Part shown: one piece after another, positions 10,795 through 22,459 of the stretch
Layout of the letters: each line of letters opens with the position of its first letter
Numbering within the stretch: the stretch's first letter is position 1
Source of the DNA: Secundilactobacillus silagincola
GTDB taxonomy: Bacteria; Bacillota; Bacilli; Lactobacillales; Lactobacillaceae
DNA: 64,000 bases
Assembly (NCBI RefSeq): GCF_002583405.1
Contig: NZ_BCMJ01000003.1
Coordinates: 339,601-403,600 of the forward strand
Reading direction: 5' to 3'
Notes under the pieces: generated by a model
Told to the model about the DNA's origin: nothing
The model's input: the letters and a program-made list of their open reading frames with translations, nothing else
Database searches by the model: none
Position numbers and translations under genes: made by a program

Positions 10795-13700
10795 CTACCC
10801 ATCGTCACGTTTACGACGTTTCAAACCAACTAAACCTAGCATACTAGTCAGCAGACCAAGCAAACCTAAACCAACTTCGGAATGACTTTGCTCATTGGTT
10901 TGTGGTAACTTGCCTTGGCTAGCAGCAGAAGTCTTGGATTGACTGCTTGAAACAGTTGCTGCAGCACCGTTAACGTCCTGTGTCGTTCCAGCGTAACCAG
11001 TATTTCCATCAGTAGTTCCTGATGTGCCAGCATTTCCTGACGTTGCTGAACCCTTTTCGCCCTTTTCAGGAGTCGTCGAGATTGCTTCACCAGGAGCAGG
11101 CGTTTCTGGAACAATTTCTCCAGTAATCGATCCCGTTCCAGTTGGTTCTTCTGGTGTCGTTGGTCCTGTTGGCTCAGTTGGTTCACCAGGGACACCCTCG
11201 CCATCTGATGGTGTCGTCTGTACATCAGGCGTATAGGTGACGACGACATCTTCGTTGTACATTGGCACATCACTCGCAGCCACACTGCCAAGCGCTTGTT
11301 GACCAACTTTGGTTTGACTGGCAGTGTAACCTGACATACTAGGCACTGTCTCTTCATAGTAACCGGTTTGCGGTGTTGCGACACTGACACCCGTTGCTTT
11401 ATCAGTGGCCACGTTCCAGATCACTGTCTGAACCATTGGCGCCGGCGTTTGACCCGTATAGTTAGGATCATCAACCACAAAGTGAACCGTCCTAGTCGTC
11501 CTAGTCGTGGTGTATTCAATCACGTGGTTCAAATGAACCTGAATCAATTGGTCACTGCCGGCTGTAAACTGATACGTACCGCTGCCAGCTTGACCAGCAG
11601 TCAAACTGTAACCGGTTGGCTTATTGTCAGTATTCCAATCAACTTTCCCAGAAGTTTTACCTGAAAGCGTCGTTGGTGTGCCAACAACTGCGCCATCATT
11701 ATCGTCGTCCACATATTCCAGGGTGACAGTTTGATTATTTGGCGTATAAGTGACCGTTGCTGTTTCGTTGTCTGGCAAGGAAGTTACACCCGCATAGGAC
11801 TCTTGAGCAACACTCAGTGGATCGGCGGTATAGCCATCGAGCGTTGGGGCTGTTTCTTCCGCATAACCACTTTGCGGAATGGCAACCATATGCCCGTTGA
11901 CTTCATCCGTCGTCACGTTCCAAGTAATCGCCTGCGTCTTGGCTGCCGGAACCTGACCGGTGTAATTAGGATCGTTAACCACGTACGTAATCGTCCGGGT
12001 AGTTGTGGCAGTGGTGTTATCAATGATGTGGCTCAAATGAATCTGAACCGCTTGATTACCATCATTGGTAAACTGATACGTGCCACTGGTTGCTTGACCC
12101 TTAGCGAGTTTGTAGCCAGTTGGAATATTATCTGTGTTCCAAGTAGCTGTGCCAGAAGTTTTACCAGTGATTGTTGTTGGGTTGCCAACGACTGCACCAC
12201 CATTGGCATCATCGACGTATTCAACTTGAGCTGATTGCACATTTGGTGTATAGGTCACCGTAACTGCTTCTGAATCCGGTAACTTACCTTTAATTGCAGC
12301 ACCATAATTCTGTGCCTGAACTGTCGCTGAATCTGGCGTATAGCCAGGAATTTCTGGTGCGTTCTGACTGCTATAACCGCTCTGTGGAACGGCAACACTA
12401 GCGCCATTAACTTCATCCGTCGTTACGTTCCAGGTAATGGTTTGCGTCTTGGCTGCCGGAACCTGATCCGTGTAATTAGGGTCGTCAACCACATACGTGA
12501 TTGTCCGGGTAGTTGTGGCAGTGGTGTTATCAATAACGTGATTCAAATGAATTTTAATCGTCTGGTCACTGTTATTCGTAAACTGATACGTCCCGCTAGC
12601 AGCTTGACCTTTGGCAAGCTTGTAACCGGCTGGCAAGTTAGTCGTATCCCAAGTTGCCGTACCGGAAGTCTTACCGGAAATGATTGTTGGTGTACCAACA
12701 ATCGCACCACCCTTAGCGTCATCCACGTATTCAACCGTAGCGCTTGCTTTATTTGGTGTGTAGGTGACGGTAATCTTTTCAGGTGCTGGTAAATTATCTT
12801 TCAGCACTGCCCCATAATTCAGCGTTTGAACTGCCGTTGGGTCAGCGGTATAGCCGTTGATCGTCGGTACATCTTGCTTTGCGTAGCCGCTTTGTGGTAC
12901 AGCTTCGCTTGCGCCAGTTACTTCATCCGTGGCAATATTCCACGTAATGGTTTGCGTCTGCGTCTCGGGTACTTGACCGGTATAGTTAGCGTCATCCACC
13001 ACATAGATGATCGTCCGGGTAGTTGTGGCAGTGGTGTTATCAATGATGTGACTCAAATGTATCTTGATGGTCTGATTAGTCCCATAGGTAAATTGATACG
13101 TGCCACTGGCTGCCTGACCTTTGGCAAGTTTGTAGCCAACTGGCATATTATCTGTGTTCCAAGTAGCTGTGCCAAAAGTTTTACCGTTGATAGTCGTCGG
13201 ATTGCCAACGACTGCACCACCCTTAGCGTCATCCACATATTCAACCGTGACCGTTTGAGCATTTGGTGTATAGGTGACGGTAACTGTTTCATTCTTCGGC
13301 ATCTGGCTAGTTGCGACACCACCGTAGTTCTTTGCGGCAACCGCAGTCGCAGTATCTGCAACGTTGTCAATTGTTGCGGTATAACCACTGATTGTTGGAA
13401 TGGTTTGAGCAGCATAGCCGCCTTGTGGAACAGCTACACTAGCGTGAGTAACCTCATCAGTTGCCACATCCCAAGTAATGGTTTGCGTCTGAGTTTCAGG
13501 TGCCTGACCAGGATAGCTGGCGTCATTTACCACGTAGTTAATCGTACGGGTCGTCGTTGCCGTCGTGTTATCAATGATGTGACTCAAATGAATCTGAACC
13601 GTTTGATTTTTATCATTGTTAAATTGATACGTGCCACTGGCTGCTTGACCTTTGGCGAGTTTGTAGCCTGCTGGCAGATTGTCGGTGTTCCAATCGACTG

Positions 13701-16700
13701 TACCAGACGTCTGACCGCTGACCGTTTCTGGCGTACCAACTACTGCGCCGTTGTTACTATCATCTACATATTCGACGATCACTTTTTGTGCATTTGCATG
13801 ATAGATAATCTTGACAGTGTCATCACCTGGAATACCACTAGCGTCCATACCGTTATAGGTCACTTGTTCGACCTTATCTTGGTTCGGTGTATAACCATCG
13901 ATTGCTGGCACAGTTTGCTCACTATAAATTCCCGTTGGTGTCGCAAAACTGGTGCCAGTAGCTTCATCAGTGGTAATCTTCCAAGTAATGGTCTGTGTCT
14001 GCGTTTCTGGCACTTGACCAGTGTAGTTCGAATCATCAACCGTGTAGGTAATCGTCCGGTTGGTCTTTTGCGTACTGTAATCAACGACATGATTCAAGTG
14101 AATCTTAACTGTTCGATTATCGGTGTTATTAAATTGATACGTGCCTGAAGCAGCTTGACCTTGAGCTAACTGGTAACCAGTCGGCAGATTATCGGTGTTC
14201 CAGTTAGCTGTGCCAGAAGTCTTTCCAGTCAGCGTTGTTGGCGTGCCTACTACAGCACCAGCGTTATCGTCATCTACATATTCGACAGTGACCTGTTGAT
14301 CATTTGCCGTGTAATGAACTTCCACTTTTTCATTCTGTGGTAACGTTGTTGTACCATCGAAGACTTCCTTTGAAATCGTTGTTGGATCAGCAGTATAGCC
14401 ATCAATGGTCGGCGCAGTCTGTGCGCTGTAAATACCCACCGGTGTTGCCACCGTGGCGCCAGTAACTGTATCCTTAACCACATTCCAATTTAGCTTCTGA
14501 ATCTGCGTTTCTGGCACTTGTCCTGTATAGTTCGGATCATCAACCACATACATGATTGTCCGGGTAGTCGTTGCGGTGCTGTAATCCATCACATGCGTCA
14601 AGTGAATCTTAACAACTTGATCAGTGCCGTTGGTAAACTGATAAGTCCCACTAGCTGCTTGACCTTTCGCCAAAATATACTTAGACGGAATGTTATCAGC
14701 CGTCCAGTTTGCGCTACCGGAAGTTGTCCCATTAATCGTCGTTGGCGTGCCAACCACTGCACCATTGTTGCCATCATCGACAAATTCAACAGTTGCTTGC
14801 TGTTTGTCGGCGTGATAAGTTACCGTGACAGGCTCATCATCTGGAATACCACTAGTAGCCATACCGTTGAAAACCTCTTGATCAATCTGAGTTTTATCTG
14901 GTGTATAGCCTTTGATTGTTGGAGCGTTTTGCTCGCTGTAAACCCCTGTTGGAGTAGCAAAGCTCGTCCCAGTGGCTTCATCACTGGTGATCTTCCAAAT
15001 AATCTTCTGCGTCTGTGTTTCTGGCACTTGATTGGTGTAGTTTGGATCATCAACAGCATACGTAATGGTCCGCGTTGTTGTCTTGGTTGAGTGATCAAGA
15101 ATATGGGTCACATGAATCAGTACCGGTACATTATTATCAGCCGCAAAGGTATAGGTTCCGCTGGTTGCTTGACCAGCGACCAACTGATATCCAGCTGGGA
15201 TAGTTGGCATCGTCCAATTGGCTGTAGTACCTGGCGCACCTGAGATATTCTTTGGGGTGCCAACAACTGCGCCACGGTTATTATCATCAACTAACTTGAC
15301 CTGCGCACTGGTTTCACCCACCAATTCATACTGAACAAAGTCACCGTCATAGTAATACTGAGCGACTTGACCGAATACAGCTTTTCCATCACCTGTACCA
15401 TCAATAATCGTTGGTGTAGCTTTGCCTGATACATCCGTAACCAATTTATAGCCGGCTGGAATTAACGCCTGATCATTAGCCGAAAATCCAGCAAGGCTAG
15501 TCGGGTAATCATTCCCGTTAAAAGTATCTTTATTATCGTTAAGGGTCTTGTTCAAATCATCAAGATCAATATACTGGTCAGCACCGGTATTATCGGTGTA
15601 ATGATACCGCGCCTTAATGGTTGACGTCCCAGTAATCGCGATTGAAGCGTCGCCTTTTGGATTTACACTGGCTTTAGCACCATTGCCGTAGAAAATAGTT
15701 TGCAAAGTACCGGTTTTACCAGCTTGTTCATTAAAATCCTTGGTCGTCCCAGTCAACGCAATCCGACCAGTTGAAGTATTAGGCTGGATACCATTAATTG
15801 AAACGACAACCGAACGAATAGTAGACCAATCAGTTACCTGATCAGCAGTGACATAGCCTGTAGTATCAGGTGCTGTAGCATTCGTATTTACAGCTTGTGG
15901 CTGAGTAGAATACAAAACCGTGGATGTAATTGGGGCACCATTACCGCTGACAGTAGTATAGTTAGCTGGCACGGTAACAGGACCAGTCAGATTAAACGTG
16001 TATTGAGATTCTTTGGAATCACCAATAGTAGGTAAATTAATGGCTACACTGGCACTACTTGCTACATCACCCGCATCCAAAGAAGTATTAACAATATTAT
16101 CATAAAAGGTTAGGGTTGGATCGCCTTGATCATCACTTGTACCTGCTGCTACAGCATCGGTATCAGCATTTCCTTTAGCTAAAGTAGTGTTATAAAAAGC
16201 ACTGGCAGTGACGATACTCCAGTTACCAGAACCGCTTTGCAACAAGAATGCATTGGGGTTACCGTCTGTATAGGATGTGTCAACAACCTTCGTCGTATTC
16301 ATAAGTTTAGTAGATGGCGACACAATATACATTAAATACGGATAACTACCTGGAAGTGCATCTGGATTATTTGACAAAAATACCTTGCCATTTACACCAG
16401 TAAATTCATTAGTGCTAATCGTTACACCAGTTCCTGAATAATCCACTTTAACTACAGTCTTACCATCATCAGCTTTGAAAGTACTAATTTTAGCTTCAGG
16501 TAATGCCGTCACATTCGAAACTGAGGTAGCTGTAGGTACCACAAAATAATAAGTGGGTTCATAAATTTTTTGAGAACTTTGACCGTAACTGCCACCTCCA
16601 GTTCGTAAGTCACCAGCATTTTGAGCACCTGGTGCTTTATTTGATTCGTCCATGTACCCCATTCCATAAGCCACTGCATCGACCACTGTTTGGGTGATTG

Positions 16701-18843
16701 AAGAAACAGTGGTTGTGTCAGGGACTGTCTGATCAGCAAATATCAAACCAGAGCTTGAAACTAATTTGTCACCTGCCTTGACTGGAGACCCATCGTCATA
16801 AGTAGCTGACAAATTACCACCCACAATGAATCTTTCAAACGTACCAGTCGTTGGTACAGGATTATTAGGATTTAGGCCTCCAGCTCTTGTATCATTTGCA
16901 CCAGGTGTCAAGTAATTCGGTGTGAAAACGGCAGTTCGAATGGCTGAAGTGGATGTGATTTTTCCTCCGGCATTAACCGTTCCAGTCTGAGTTGACCCAT
17001 CAGCCAAGGTTAATGTGTAATCATAACTTGTCGTGCCAGGAAGATAGAGTTTCGGCGTGATTCCTGCACTAGGCGTTTGAATACTTGTAGCATCAAGACC
17101 ATTGGCAATATTAATCTGAATTTTGGCGCCAGTCGTGTCTCCGGCTGAATCAACTGAAAAGGTGTACGAACTGAGGTAAGAAGGATCATCAGTCGGATCA
17201 TCATCTAATAAAAGATTACTTAATGACCCGTCGGCTTTCGTTATAGCAACGCCATTTCCAATTCCAGAACCGCCAGAATTAACGCCAAGAATCTTTACAC
17301 TCCAAGGAGTCCCTGTAGCAGCTAAGGTACCACCATCAGAAAGCACTTGATTAAAACTAACTGGCGAGCTTGCAGTAAAGACTGTATCAGCCGCTGGTTG
17401 CGTCATTACAAAAGAACCGATAAATTTATATCCTAATCCATCGTTTAAATAATTCTCTCCCCCAGAACCTGCAGGAGCGGTCACTACAAGATCCGTTCCT
17501 GGTCCATTCGGCTGAGTAATTGTTTGTGCATCGCTAAACGCATTCATGGCTTTAGTGTCATCCGCATCCAACTTGAAACCAGTAGGAACTGGAATGGTTA
17601 CAGTGGTTCCACCAATGTTGTCCCCTCTATTTACCAAATCAGAAGCACCACCGTTATCTAGAACACCATTGGTTTCGTTAACCTTAAGTGAAAATACATA
17701 GTTCTGATTTGGTAAAATTTCGGCTACATTTTTTGCTGACGGGTAAGTCTGAACCACTGACGACAAATTGACAGTTGGTGTAATCGTTTGGGTAAATGTA
17801 ACTGGTGTTTGTGCAACGTCATTTTCTGACCATGTAATCTCCTTAGTAACCGTTTTACCAACATCTTCCATAGGACCAAACGTGGCCTTAGCGTTATTTA
17901 TAACGTTAAAAGTAAAAACTTGAGTTACAGACGCAGTAGTGTTGAACGTATCTGTAACTGTATAAGTTCCATCGTCATTCTGGGTCCGTGTCGTTGTACC
18001 TGCTGCCGCTGGTAAAGGTTGTTCACTTCCAGGATCATATTGAAACACATGGGTATCTGCCGGAAGATTAATCACGTACTTATCCCCAGCCTTACCAGAA
18101 ATCTTAATGGTCGCTGTGAAAGGCTTAGTTATGCCAGAGCCATAACCAATTTTATCTGTTGACAGCGTCCACGTTGCATCGGCAGTCTGTCCCGGATCTC
18201 CCGCCACCGCATCAATCTCCTGCGCCTGATGAGTCGCGTCATAAACTTGTTCCGCGCTCTTCTTAGCCGCATTCAGCTGTTCCTTAGTTGGATTAACCAA
18301 TGTCTTGGAACTTGCTGACGGTTGCTTTTCTGACGAACTGGCCGCTGGCGTTGCAGCCGCAGTTGGTGTACTTGCTTGCTTAGCAGCCGTTGCATCACTT
18401 GTCATTGCAGGTGTGTTTTGTGCAGCAGTATCCGCACTCTTCCCAACGCTCGCGGTAGTTGTATCACTAGATTTTACATTAGCGCTGGGCTTCACATCAG
18501 CATTAGCGCTTTCATTTGCATTATCAGCTGCTTGTTTATTTGAACTGTCGACAGCTGTCGTATTGCTAGTATCAGCAACCGTTGTACTTGCTTTCAACGG
18601 TACTGTACTTGCTGTTTGCGTCGTTGCCGCACTGCCAGCATCCTTAGTCACTGATGCAGCCGGATCCAGCGTTGTCGTTGCTACTTCATCAGCGAAAGCG
18701 GTCGTGCTTCCTAACAGTAAACCTGCTCCAAGAGCTAAACTGGCAAGACTCGCATAAACCCAGCGTCTACCAGCCTTATATGCTTTATAATGTTCCTTTA
18801 AATTCGACTTGACCGTCCGAATATGATTATTTTTGCCTACCAT
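10795..18843 (-). CDS. LPXTG-anchored mucus-binding (MucBP) surface adhesin, 2682 aa
   Basis: Paralogue of the adhesin at 3847-10347, with the same architecture and a near-identical C-terminal anchor (LPQTNEQS, hydrophobic stretch, KRRKRDDG). A KxYKxGKxW signal (EHYKAYKAGRRW) with predicted cleavage near AFADE is followed by an Ala/Thr/Ser-rich spacer to about 180, and a shared N-terminal region to about 1180. Then come eight MucBP modules of about 170 residues (residues about 1180-2540), each beginning V(E/K)(Y/F/L)VDD..GA(V/I)VG. Modules 5-7 are close to identical in DNA, a sign of recent tandem expansion. The ATG at 18843 follows GGGGGG by seven bases. Both genes end in their own terminator, so each is monocistronic. 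Confidence 0.92.
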   Translation of the reverse strand: MVGKNNHIRTVKSNLKEHYKAYKAGRRWVYASLASLALGAGLLLGSTTAFADEVATTTLDPAASVTKDAGSAATTQTASTVPLKASTTVADTSNTTAVDSSNKQAADNANESANADVKPSANVKSSDTTTASVGKSADTAAQNTPAMTSDATAAKQASTPTAAATPAASSSEKQPSASSKTLVNPTKEQLNAAKKSAEQVYDATHQAQEIDAVAGDPGQTADATWTLSTDKIGYGSGITKPFTATIKISGKAGDKYVINLPADTHVFQYDPGSEQPLPAAAGTTTRTQNDDGTYTVTDTFNTTASVTQVFTFNVINNAKATFGPMEDVGKTVTKEITWSENDVAQTPVTFTQTITPTVNLSSVVQTYPSAKNVAEILPNQNYVFSLKVNETNGVLDNGGASDLVNRGDNIGGTTVTIPVPTGFKLDADDTKAMNAFSDAQTITQPNGPGTDLVVTAPAGSGGENYLNDGLGYKFIGSFVMTQPAADTVFTASSPVSFNQVLSDGGTLAATGTPWSVKILGVNSGGSGIGNGVAITKADGSLSNLLLDDDPTDDPSYLSSYTFSVDSAGDTTGAKIQINIANGLDATSIQTPSAGITPKLYLPGTTSYDYTLTLADGSTQTGTVNAGGKITSTSAIRTAVFTPNYLTPGANDTRAGGLNPNNPVPTTGTFERFIVGGNLSATYDDGSPVKAGDKLVSSSGLIFADQTVPDTTTVSSITQTVVDAVAYGMGYMDESNKAPGAQNAGDLRTGGGSYGQSSQKIYEPTYYFVVPTATSVSNVTALPEAKISTFKADDGKTVVKVDYSGTGVTISTNEFTGVNGKVFLSNNPDALPGSYPYLMYIVSPSTKLMNTTKVVDTSYTDGNPNAFLLQSGSGNWSIVTASAFYNTTLAKGNADTDAVAAGTSDDQGDPTLTFYDNIVNTSLDAGDVASSASVAINLPTIGDSKESQYTFNLTGPVTVPANYTTVSGNGAPITSTVLYSTQPQAVNTNATAPDTTGYVTADQVTDWSTIRSVVVSINGIQPNTSTGRIALTGTTKDFNEQAGKTGTLQTIFYGNGAKASVNPKGDASIAITGTSTIKARYHYTDNTGADQYIDLDDLNKTLNDNKDTFNGNDYPTSLAGFSANDQALIPAGYKLVTDVSGKATPTIIDGTGDGKAVFGQVAQYYYDGDFVQYELVGETSAQVKLVDDNNRGAVVGTPKNISGAPGTTANWTMPTIPAGYQLVAGQATSGTYTFAADNNVPVLIHVTHILDHSTKTTTRTITYAVDDPNYTNQVPETQTQKIIWKITSDEATGTSFATPTGVYSEQNAPTIKGYTPDKTQIDQEVFNGMATSGIPDDEPVTVTYHADKQQATVEFVDDGNNGAVVGTPTTINGTTSGSANWTADNIPSKYILAKGQAASGTYQFTNGTDQVVKIHLTHVMDYSTATTTRTIMYVVDDPNYTGQVPETQIQKLNWNVVKDTVTGATVATPVGIYSAQTAPTIDGYTADPTTISKEVFDGTTTLPQNEKVEVHYTANDQQVTVEYVDDDNAGAVVGTPTTLTGKTSGTANWNTDNLPTGYQLAQGQAASGTYQFNNTDNRTVKIHLNHVVDYSTQKTNRTITYTVDDSNYTGQVPETQTQTITWKITTDEATGTSFATPTGIYSEQTVPAIDGYTPNQDKVEQVTYNGMDASGIPGDDTVKIIYHANAQKVIVEYVDDSNNGAVVGTPETVSGQTSGTVDWNTDNLPAGYKLAKGQAASGTYQFNNDKNQTVQIHLSHIIDNTTATTTRTINYVVNDASYPGQAPETQTQTITWDVATDEVTHASVAVPQGGYAAQTIPTISGYTATIDNVADTATAVAAKNYGGVATSQMPKNETVTVTYTPNAQTVTVEYVDDAKGGAVVGNPTTINGKTFGTATWNTDNMPVGYKLAKGQAASGTYQFTYGTNQTIKIHLSHIIDNTTATTTRTIIYVVDDANYTGQVPETQTQTITWNIATDEVTGASEAVPQSGYAKQDVPTINGYTADPTAVQTLNYGAVLKDNLPAPEKITVTYTPNKASATVEYVDDAKGGAIVGTPTIISGKTSGTATWDTTNLPAGYKLAKGQAASGTYQFTNNSDQTIKIHLNHVIDNTTATTTRTITYVVDDPNYTDQVPAAKTQTITWNVTTDEVNGASVAVPQSGYSSQNAPEIPGYTPDSATVQAQNYGAAIKGKLPDSEAVTVTYTPNVQSAQVEYVDDANGGAVVGNPTTITGKTSGTATWNTDNIPTGYKLAKGQATSGTYQFTNDGNQAVQIHLSHIIDNTTATTTRTITYVVNDPNYTGQVPAAKTQAITWNVTTDEVNGHMVAIPQSGYAEETAPTLDGYTADPLSVAQESYAGVTSLPDNETATVTYTPNNQTVTLEYVDDDNDGAVVGTPTTLSGKTSGKVDWNTDNKPTGYSLTAGQAGSGTYQFTAGSDQLIQVHLNHVIEYTTTRTTRTVHFVVDDPNYTGQTPAPMVQTVIWNVATDKATGVSVATPQTGYYEETVPSMSGYTASQTKVGQQALGSVAASDVPMYNEDVVVTYTPDVQTTPSDGEGVPGEPTEPTGPTTPEEPTGTGSITGEIVPETPAPGEAISTTPEKGEKGSATSGNAGTSGTTDGNTGYAGTTQDVNGAAATVSSSQSKTSAASQGKLPQTNEQSHSEVGLGLLGLLTSMLGLVGLKRRKRDDG

Positions 18844-19000
18844 ATTGATACCCCCCTAGGTTTGTGGCCTACTCCAAATCATGCAATCAATCTGTCTATT
18901 TTAATATCGAAAACAATGTCGAGACTTCAAAAAGCCCTAGTGAAATATCAACTCGTTAAATTTAATGTTATTTGCCATAATACTCCCCCTCTTCTCCATC

Positions 19001-19029
19001 ATTGTACTGGCATAAAAGCTATAAGTAAA
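19001..19029 (-). promoter_or_regulatory. Promoter of the 2682-aa adhesin
   Basis: TTTACT (19024-19029) and TACAAT (19001-19006) are 17 bases apart on the minus strand, giving a leader of about 150 bases. The box and its surroundings resemble those of the paralogue, which suggests shared control. Confidence 0.65.
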
Positions 19030-19123
19030 GGACATTAACCGATTTAATCTCTCTATTTTTTTAAATTATTGCAAAAAAATGAGAGAGTCATTTCCTTGAA
19101 AAATCAAGTAGCCGTTATTAATC

Positions 19124-19183
19124 AAAAAAAGCGAAAGCGCCTTGATCCAAGTCATCACTGACTGAGATTCAAGGCACTTTCGC
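19124..19183 (-). terminator. Terminator of dnaG-rpoD
   Basis: Arms 19131-19145 and 19169-19183 pair over 15 bases with one G-U. They are followed on the minus strand by seven Ts (19124-19130). It closes the dnaG-rpoD transcript and separates it from the adhesin promoter. Confidence 0.85.
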
Positions 19184-19224
19184 CTAATACGAACAATGTT
19201 TAAATTCTTATCGTTTTACTCATC

Positions 19225-20364
19225 TTACTCCAAGAAATCCTTCAGTTGCTTTGAACGTGATGGGTGACGAAGCTTGCGTAAGGCTTTGGCTTCGATTTGA
19301 CGAATCCGTTCACGGGTAACACCGAAGACTTTACCGACTTCTTCCAAAGTACGGGTCCGACCATCATCCAAACCGAAACGAAGACGCAGCACGTTTTCTT
19401 CCCGGTCAGTCAGGGTATCCAAGACACTTTCGAGCTGTTCTTTCAACAGTTCGTAAGCAGCATGGTCAGCTGGACTGGTAGCATCGTCATCTTCAATAAA
19501 GTCACCCAGGTGAGAGTCGTCCTCTTCACCGATTGGGGTTTCCAGAGAAACGGGTTCTTGCGCGATCTTCAAGATCTCACGAACCTTTTCCGTTGGCATA
19601 TCCATTTCAGCACCAATTTCTTCAGGCGTAGGTTCACGACCTAAGTCTTGCAGTAATTGACGTTGGATCCGGATCAACTTGTTGATGGTTTCAACCATGT
19701 GAACTGGGATCCGAATCGTCCGGGCTTGGTCAGCGATGGCACGTGTGATGGCCTGACGAATCCACCAAGTGGCGTAAGTTGAGAACTTAAACCCTTTACG
19801 GTAATCAAACTTCTCAACGGCCTTCATGAGACCCATGTTACCTTCTTGGATCAGATCCAAGAACTGCATGCCACGACCGACATAACGCTTAGCGATGGAA
19901 ACCACCAAACGCAGGTTAGCTTCGGCTAATTCTTGTTTGGCTTCTTCGTCGCCCTGTTCGATCCGTAACGCTAAGGCAACTTCTTCGTCGGCAGTTAACA
20001 GTTTAACACGACCGATTTCCTTCAAGTACATCCGCACTGGATCGTTGATCTTCACGCCAGATGGTGCAGAAGTATCCTTTAATTCACTAGCACTGACTTT
20101 CTTGGCAGCTTTAACGGCACGTGAATCTGGATCACCGTTTTCGTCAACGACACTGATACCAGCATCTTCGACCTTTTCCAGTAAACCGTCCATCTTTTTG
20201 GCACTTAAGCCAAATGGTGAGGCAATTCGATCTGAAAGTTCATCATAGGTGACTTGACCCTTTTTCTTGAAGTCTTTTACCAGGTCCTTAACGGCTTTAT
20301 CGTAACCTTTTTGATCAAACGCCTTGCTTGTCGTCTTGCTGCTTTTCTTTGTTTCTTTTGCCAT
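19225..20364 (-). CDS. rpoD: Primary sigma factor RpoD (sigma-70/SigA)
   Basis: The housekeeping sigma factor, which directs RNA polymerase to TTGACA/TATAAT promoters. Conserved parts are in order: a lysine-rich start and region 1.1, region 1.2 with [13 protein letters not shown] near residue 107, region 2 with [15 protein letters not shown] and [11 protein letters not shown] near 170-210, region 3, and region 4 with [16 protein letters not shown] and the helix-turn-helix [20 protein letters not shown] near 320-355. Length 379 aa is normal for lactobacilli. The ATG follows GGGGGC by seven bases. It lies 11 bases after dnaG, the classic macromolecular-synthesis operon. Confidence 0.97.
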   Translation of the reverse strand: MAKETKKSSKTTSKAFDQKGYDKAVKDLVKDFKKKGQVTYDELSDRIASPFGLSAKKMDGLLEKVEDAGISVVDENGDPDSRAVKAAKKVSASELKDTSAPSGVKINDPVRMYLKEIGRVKLLTADEEVALALRIEQGDEEAKQELAEANLRLVVSIAKRYVGRGMQFLDLIQEGNMGLMKAVEKFDYRKGFKFSTYATWWIRQAITRAIADQARTIRIPVHMVETINKLIRIQRQLLQDLGREPTPEEIGAEMDMPTEKVREILKIAQEPVSLETPIGEEDDSHLGDFIEDDDATSPADHAAYELLKEQLESVLDTLTDREENVLRLRFGLDDGRTRTLEEVGKVFGVTRERIRQIEAKALRKLRHPSRSKQLKDFLE

Positions 20365-20375
20365 TAGAAAGCCCC

Positions 20376-22223
20376 CTAAGCTTGTTTTTGAGACTGCTTT
20401 TGTTGTTGTAGCTTAATATACTCGATCACAAGTTGACGAACGCGGTCGTTATCGCCCAACCGCCGTGCTTCTTGTAATGCCTGTTCTGTTTCGCCAATTT
20501 TTTGGGTTAGCGGCGCGACATTCATGATCAACTGAATATAATCATCGATCTCGCCCTCGCTAGTTGATTCATTTAACTGCATTGATTCAATATCGATCAC
20601 CAGGTTTTGTAAATGATCATCGTGGATAAAATCAACAAACTGTGCTGGCGCGTAACTCTGGTGGGACTCAAAGTACCCTTGTGCCAGGGTGTAGACCAGC
20701 TGATAATCATCGTCAACAAAATTAAATTGCGGTATTCCGGTCACCCGCAGCCACACATCGTGGTCGTGGAGCATCCGGTACAGCAACGCCCGTTCAGCTT
20801 TTTCCACCGGCGTTCGCTTAACCACTTGCTGTTGTTGCGTCTGTGGCTGGCTTTGACCGGTATTAACTGCTGGTCGTGCTGGCCGTTCAGGCGCCTGCTT
20901 GGCTGGTTTCACCATGGCTAATTGCTGGCGCAGGCTACTCTTATCCAGCTGAAAACTATCGGCCAGCTGGGTCAGATAGACGTCTTGCTCAACTGGCGAC
21001 TTCACTGTTGCGAGGATAGCCAAGATATCATTCAAGTATTGAAGCCTGCCAGTATCCGTATCGACATCGTACTGGGTCTTCAAATACCGCATCTCAAAGG
21101 CCACTGGTGTTTCGCGAGCGGATTCCAACGCGCTGGCTAGCTTCGCCTCACCGTACTTTTGCCGGTATTCATCGGGATCCATTCCCTCAGGCATCTGAAT
21201 GACGCCTAACGTTAAACTGGAATTATCACGTAAAATGGATAGCGCCCGTTGCGTTGCCTTTTGACCTGGCGTATCACCGTCATAGCAAACGTAGACTTGC
21301 TTGGTGATCCGCTGAATGGCGTAAATCTGCTCTTCCGTTAGACTAGTTCCCATGGAGGCCACACCATTATCTACACCCGATTGATGGGCGGACATGACGT
21401 CCATGAACCCTTCAAACAAGATCAGGTTACCCTGCTTGCGCACGGCTCCCCGCGCCAGATCGAAATTAAACAGTACCTTCCGTTTATTAAACAATTCGGT
21501 TTCTGGACTGTTTAAATACTTGGGTTGATCTGGCATTTGTTTCAACATCCGGCCAGAAAAGGCAATCTCCTGGCCTGACTGGTTGCGGATGGGATACATG
21601 ATGCGGTCCACAAACCGATCACGTAGTTCACCATCCTGATTTTCAATGAACAAACCGGAATGCCGCAAAGTCTGATAATCGATCTTGCGGGTTTCAAAGA
21701 ACGGCTTCAGTAGTTGTTTGCTGGGGGCATAACCCAGACCGTAATCCGAAATCGTCTGATCAGTCAACCCGCGCTGATGCAAGTAATCCAACGCTGGCTG
21801 GCCCATTTCCGTGTTCATCAAAATATGCGAATAAAGTTTTGTTGCATCTTGGTGCAGCTTGATCAGCTGATTAGTCGGTGACTGCGGATCACCGTGCTGA
21901 CCGGCACCGGTTGCTGCGTTGACGATCTGCTCGTCAAGTGAAACGTGCGAAAATTCAGCAACTTTCACCACTGCTTCTTGGAAGCTGAGATTTTCCAGCT
22001 CCATCAGAAACTTAAAGACGTTACCGCCCCGACCGCAACTGAAACAGTGAAAAATTTGCTTGTCTTCAGTGACCGAAAAAGAAGGTGTCCGTTCTTCATG
22101 AAACGGACACAGCCCAAAGAAATTCTTCCCTTGCTTTTGCAATTGGACATATTGACTAATAAAATCCACGATATCAGTTGCATCGCGGACTTGTTCAATT
22201 ACCTGTTCGGGTATTCTCGCCAA
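20376..22223 (-). CDS. dnaG: DNA primase
   Basis: Makes RNA primers for DNA replication and partners with the replicative helicase. It has an N-terminal CHC2 zinc finger ([10 protein letters not shown] ... [10 protein letters not shown], residues about 40-65), a TOPRIM core with [11 protein letters not shown] near 265 and YDGDTPGQ near 310, and a C-terminal helicase-binding part after a Gln-rich linker near 450. An ATG six codons upstream (22241) exists, but the GGGGG ribosome site lies inside that extension. DnaG proteins normally begin (M)ARIP, so the TTG at 22223 is the likely start. It is co-transcribed with rpoD. Confidence 0.94.
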   Translation of the reverse strand: MARIPEQVIEQVRDATDIVDFISQYVQLQKQGKNFFGLCPFHEERTPSFSVTEDKQIFHCFSCGRGGNVFKFLMELENLSFQEAVVKVAEFSHVSLDEQIVNAATGAGQHGDPQSPTNQLIKLHQDATKLYSHILMNTEMGQPALDYLHQRGLTDQTISDYGLGYAPSKQLLKPFFETRKIDYQTLRHSGLFIENQDGELRDRFVDRIMYPIRNQSGQEIAFSGRMLKQMPDQPKYLNSPETELFNKRKVLFNFDLARGAVRKQGNLILFEGFMDVMSAHQSGVDNGVASMGTSLTEEQIYAIQRITKQVYVCYDGDTPGQKATQRALSILRDNSSLTLGVIQMPEGMDPDEYRQKYGEAKLASALESARETPVAFEMRYLKTQYDVDTDTGRLQYLNDILAILATVKSPVEQDVYLTQLADSFQLDKSSLRQQLAMVKPAKQAPERPARPAVNTGQSQPQTQQQQVVKRTPVEKAERALLYRMLHDHDVWLRVTGIPQFNFVDDDYQLVYTLAQGYFESHQSYAPAQFVDFIHDDHLQNLVIDIESMQLNESTSEGEIDDYIQLIMNVAPLTQKIGETEQALQEARRLGDNDRVRQLVIEYIKLQQQKQSQKQA

Positions 22224-22430
22224 CGGCGCAACCCCCTTCATTTAACAACCAAATCACCTATCAAAACATCGAAAGTAACATGCGGATACATTGTCAAAAC
22301 AGATTCATATTCATTATTAATTTTTCTTTTTTTGCAATCTACCGCGTACGTAGTTATATCATATCAAGTAAAGGCTATATGTGCAACTAAAACACCTTCA
22401 TATGTAGTCAATCAAAAAATAACCTTTTGC

Positions 22431-22459
22431 TTGATTACACGAACGTATGTTTGTATAAT
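22431..22459 (+). promoter_or_regulatory. Promoter of the small 22490 gene
   Basis: TTGATT (22431-22436) and a perfect TATAAT (22454-22459) are 17 bases apart, about 30 bases before the start codon. It points away from dnaG, so the gap is a divergent control region. Confidence 0.7.

Noticed and set aside
12826..14148. Plus-strand open frame of 440 codons inside the second adhesin
   Set aside because: It mirrors the MucBP repeats of the adhesin; its own repeats and cysteine/asparagine-rich composition show it to be a shadow.
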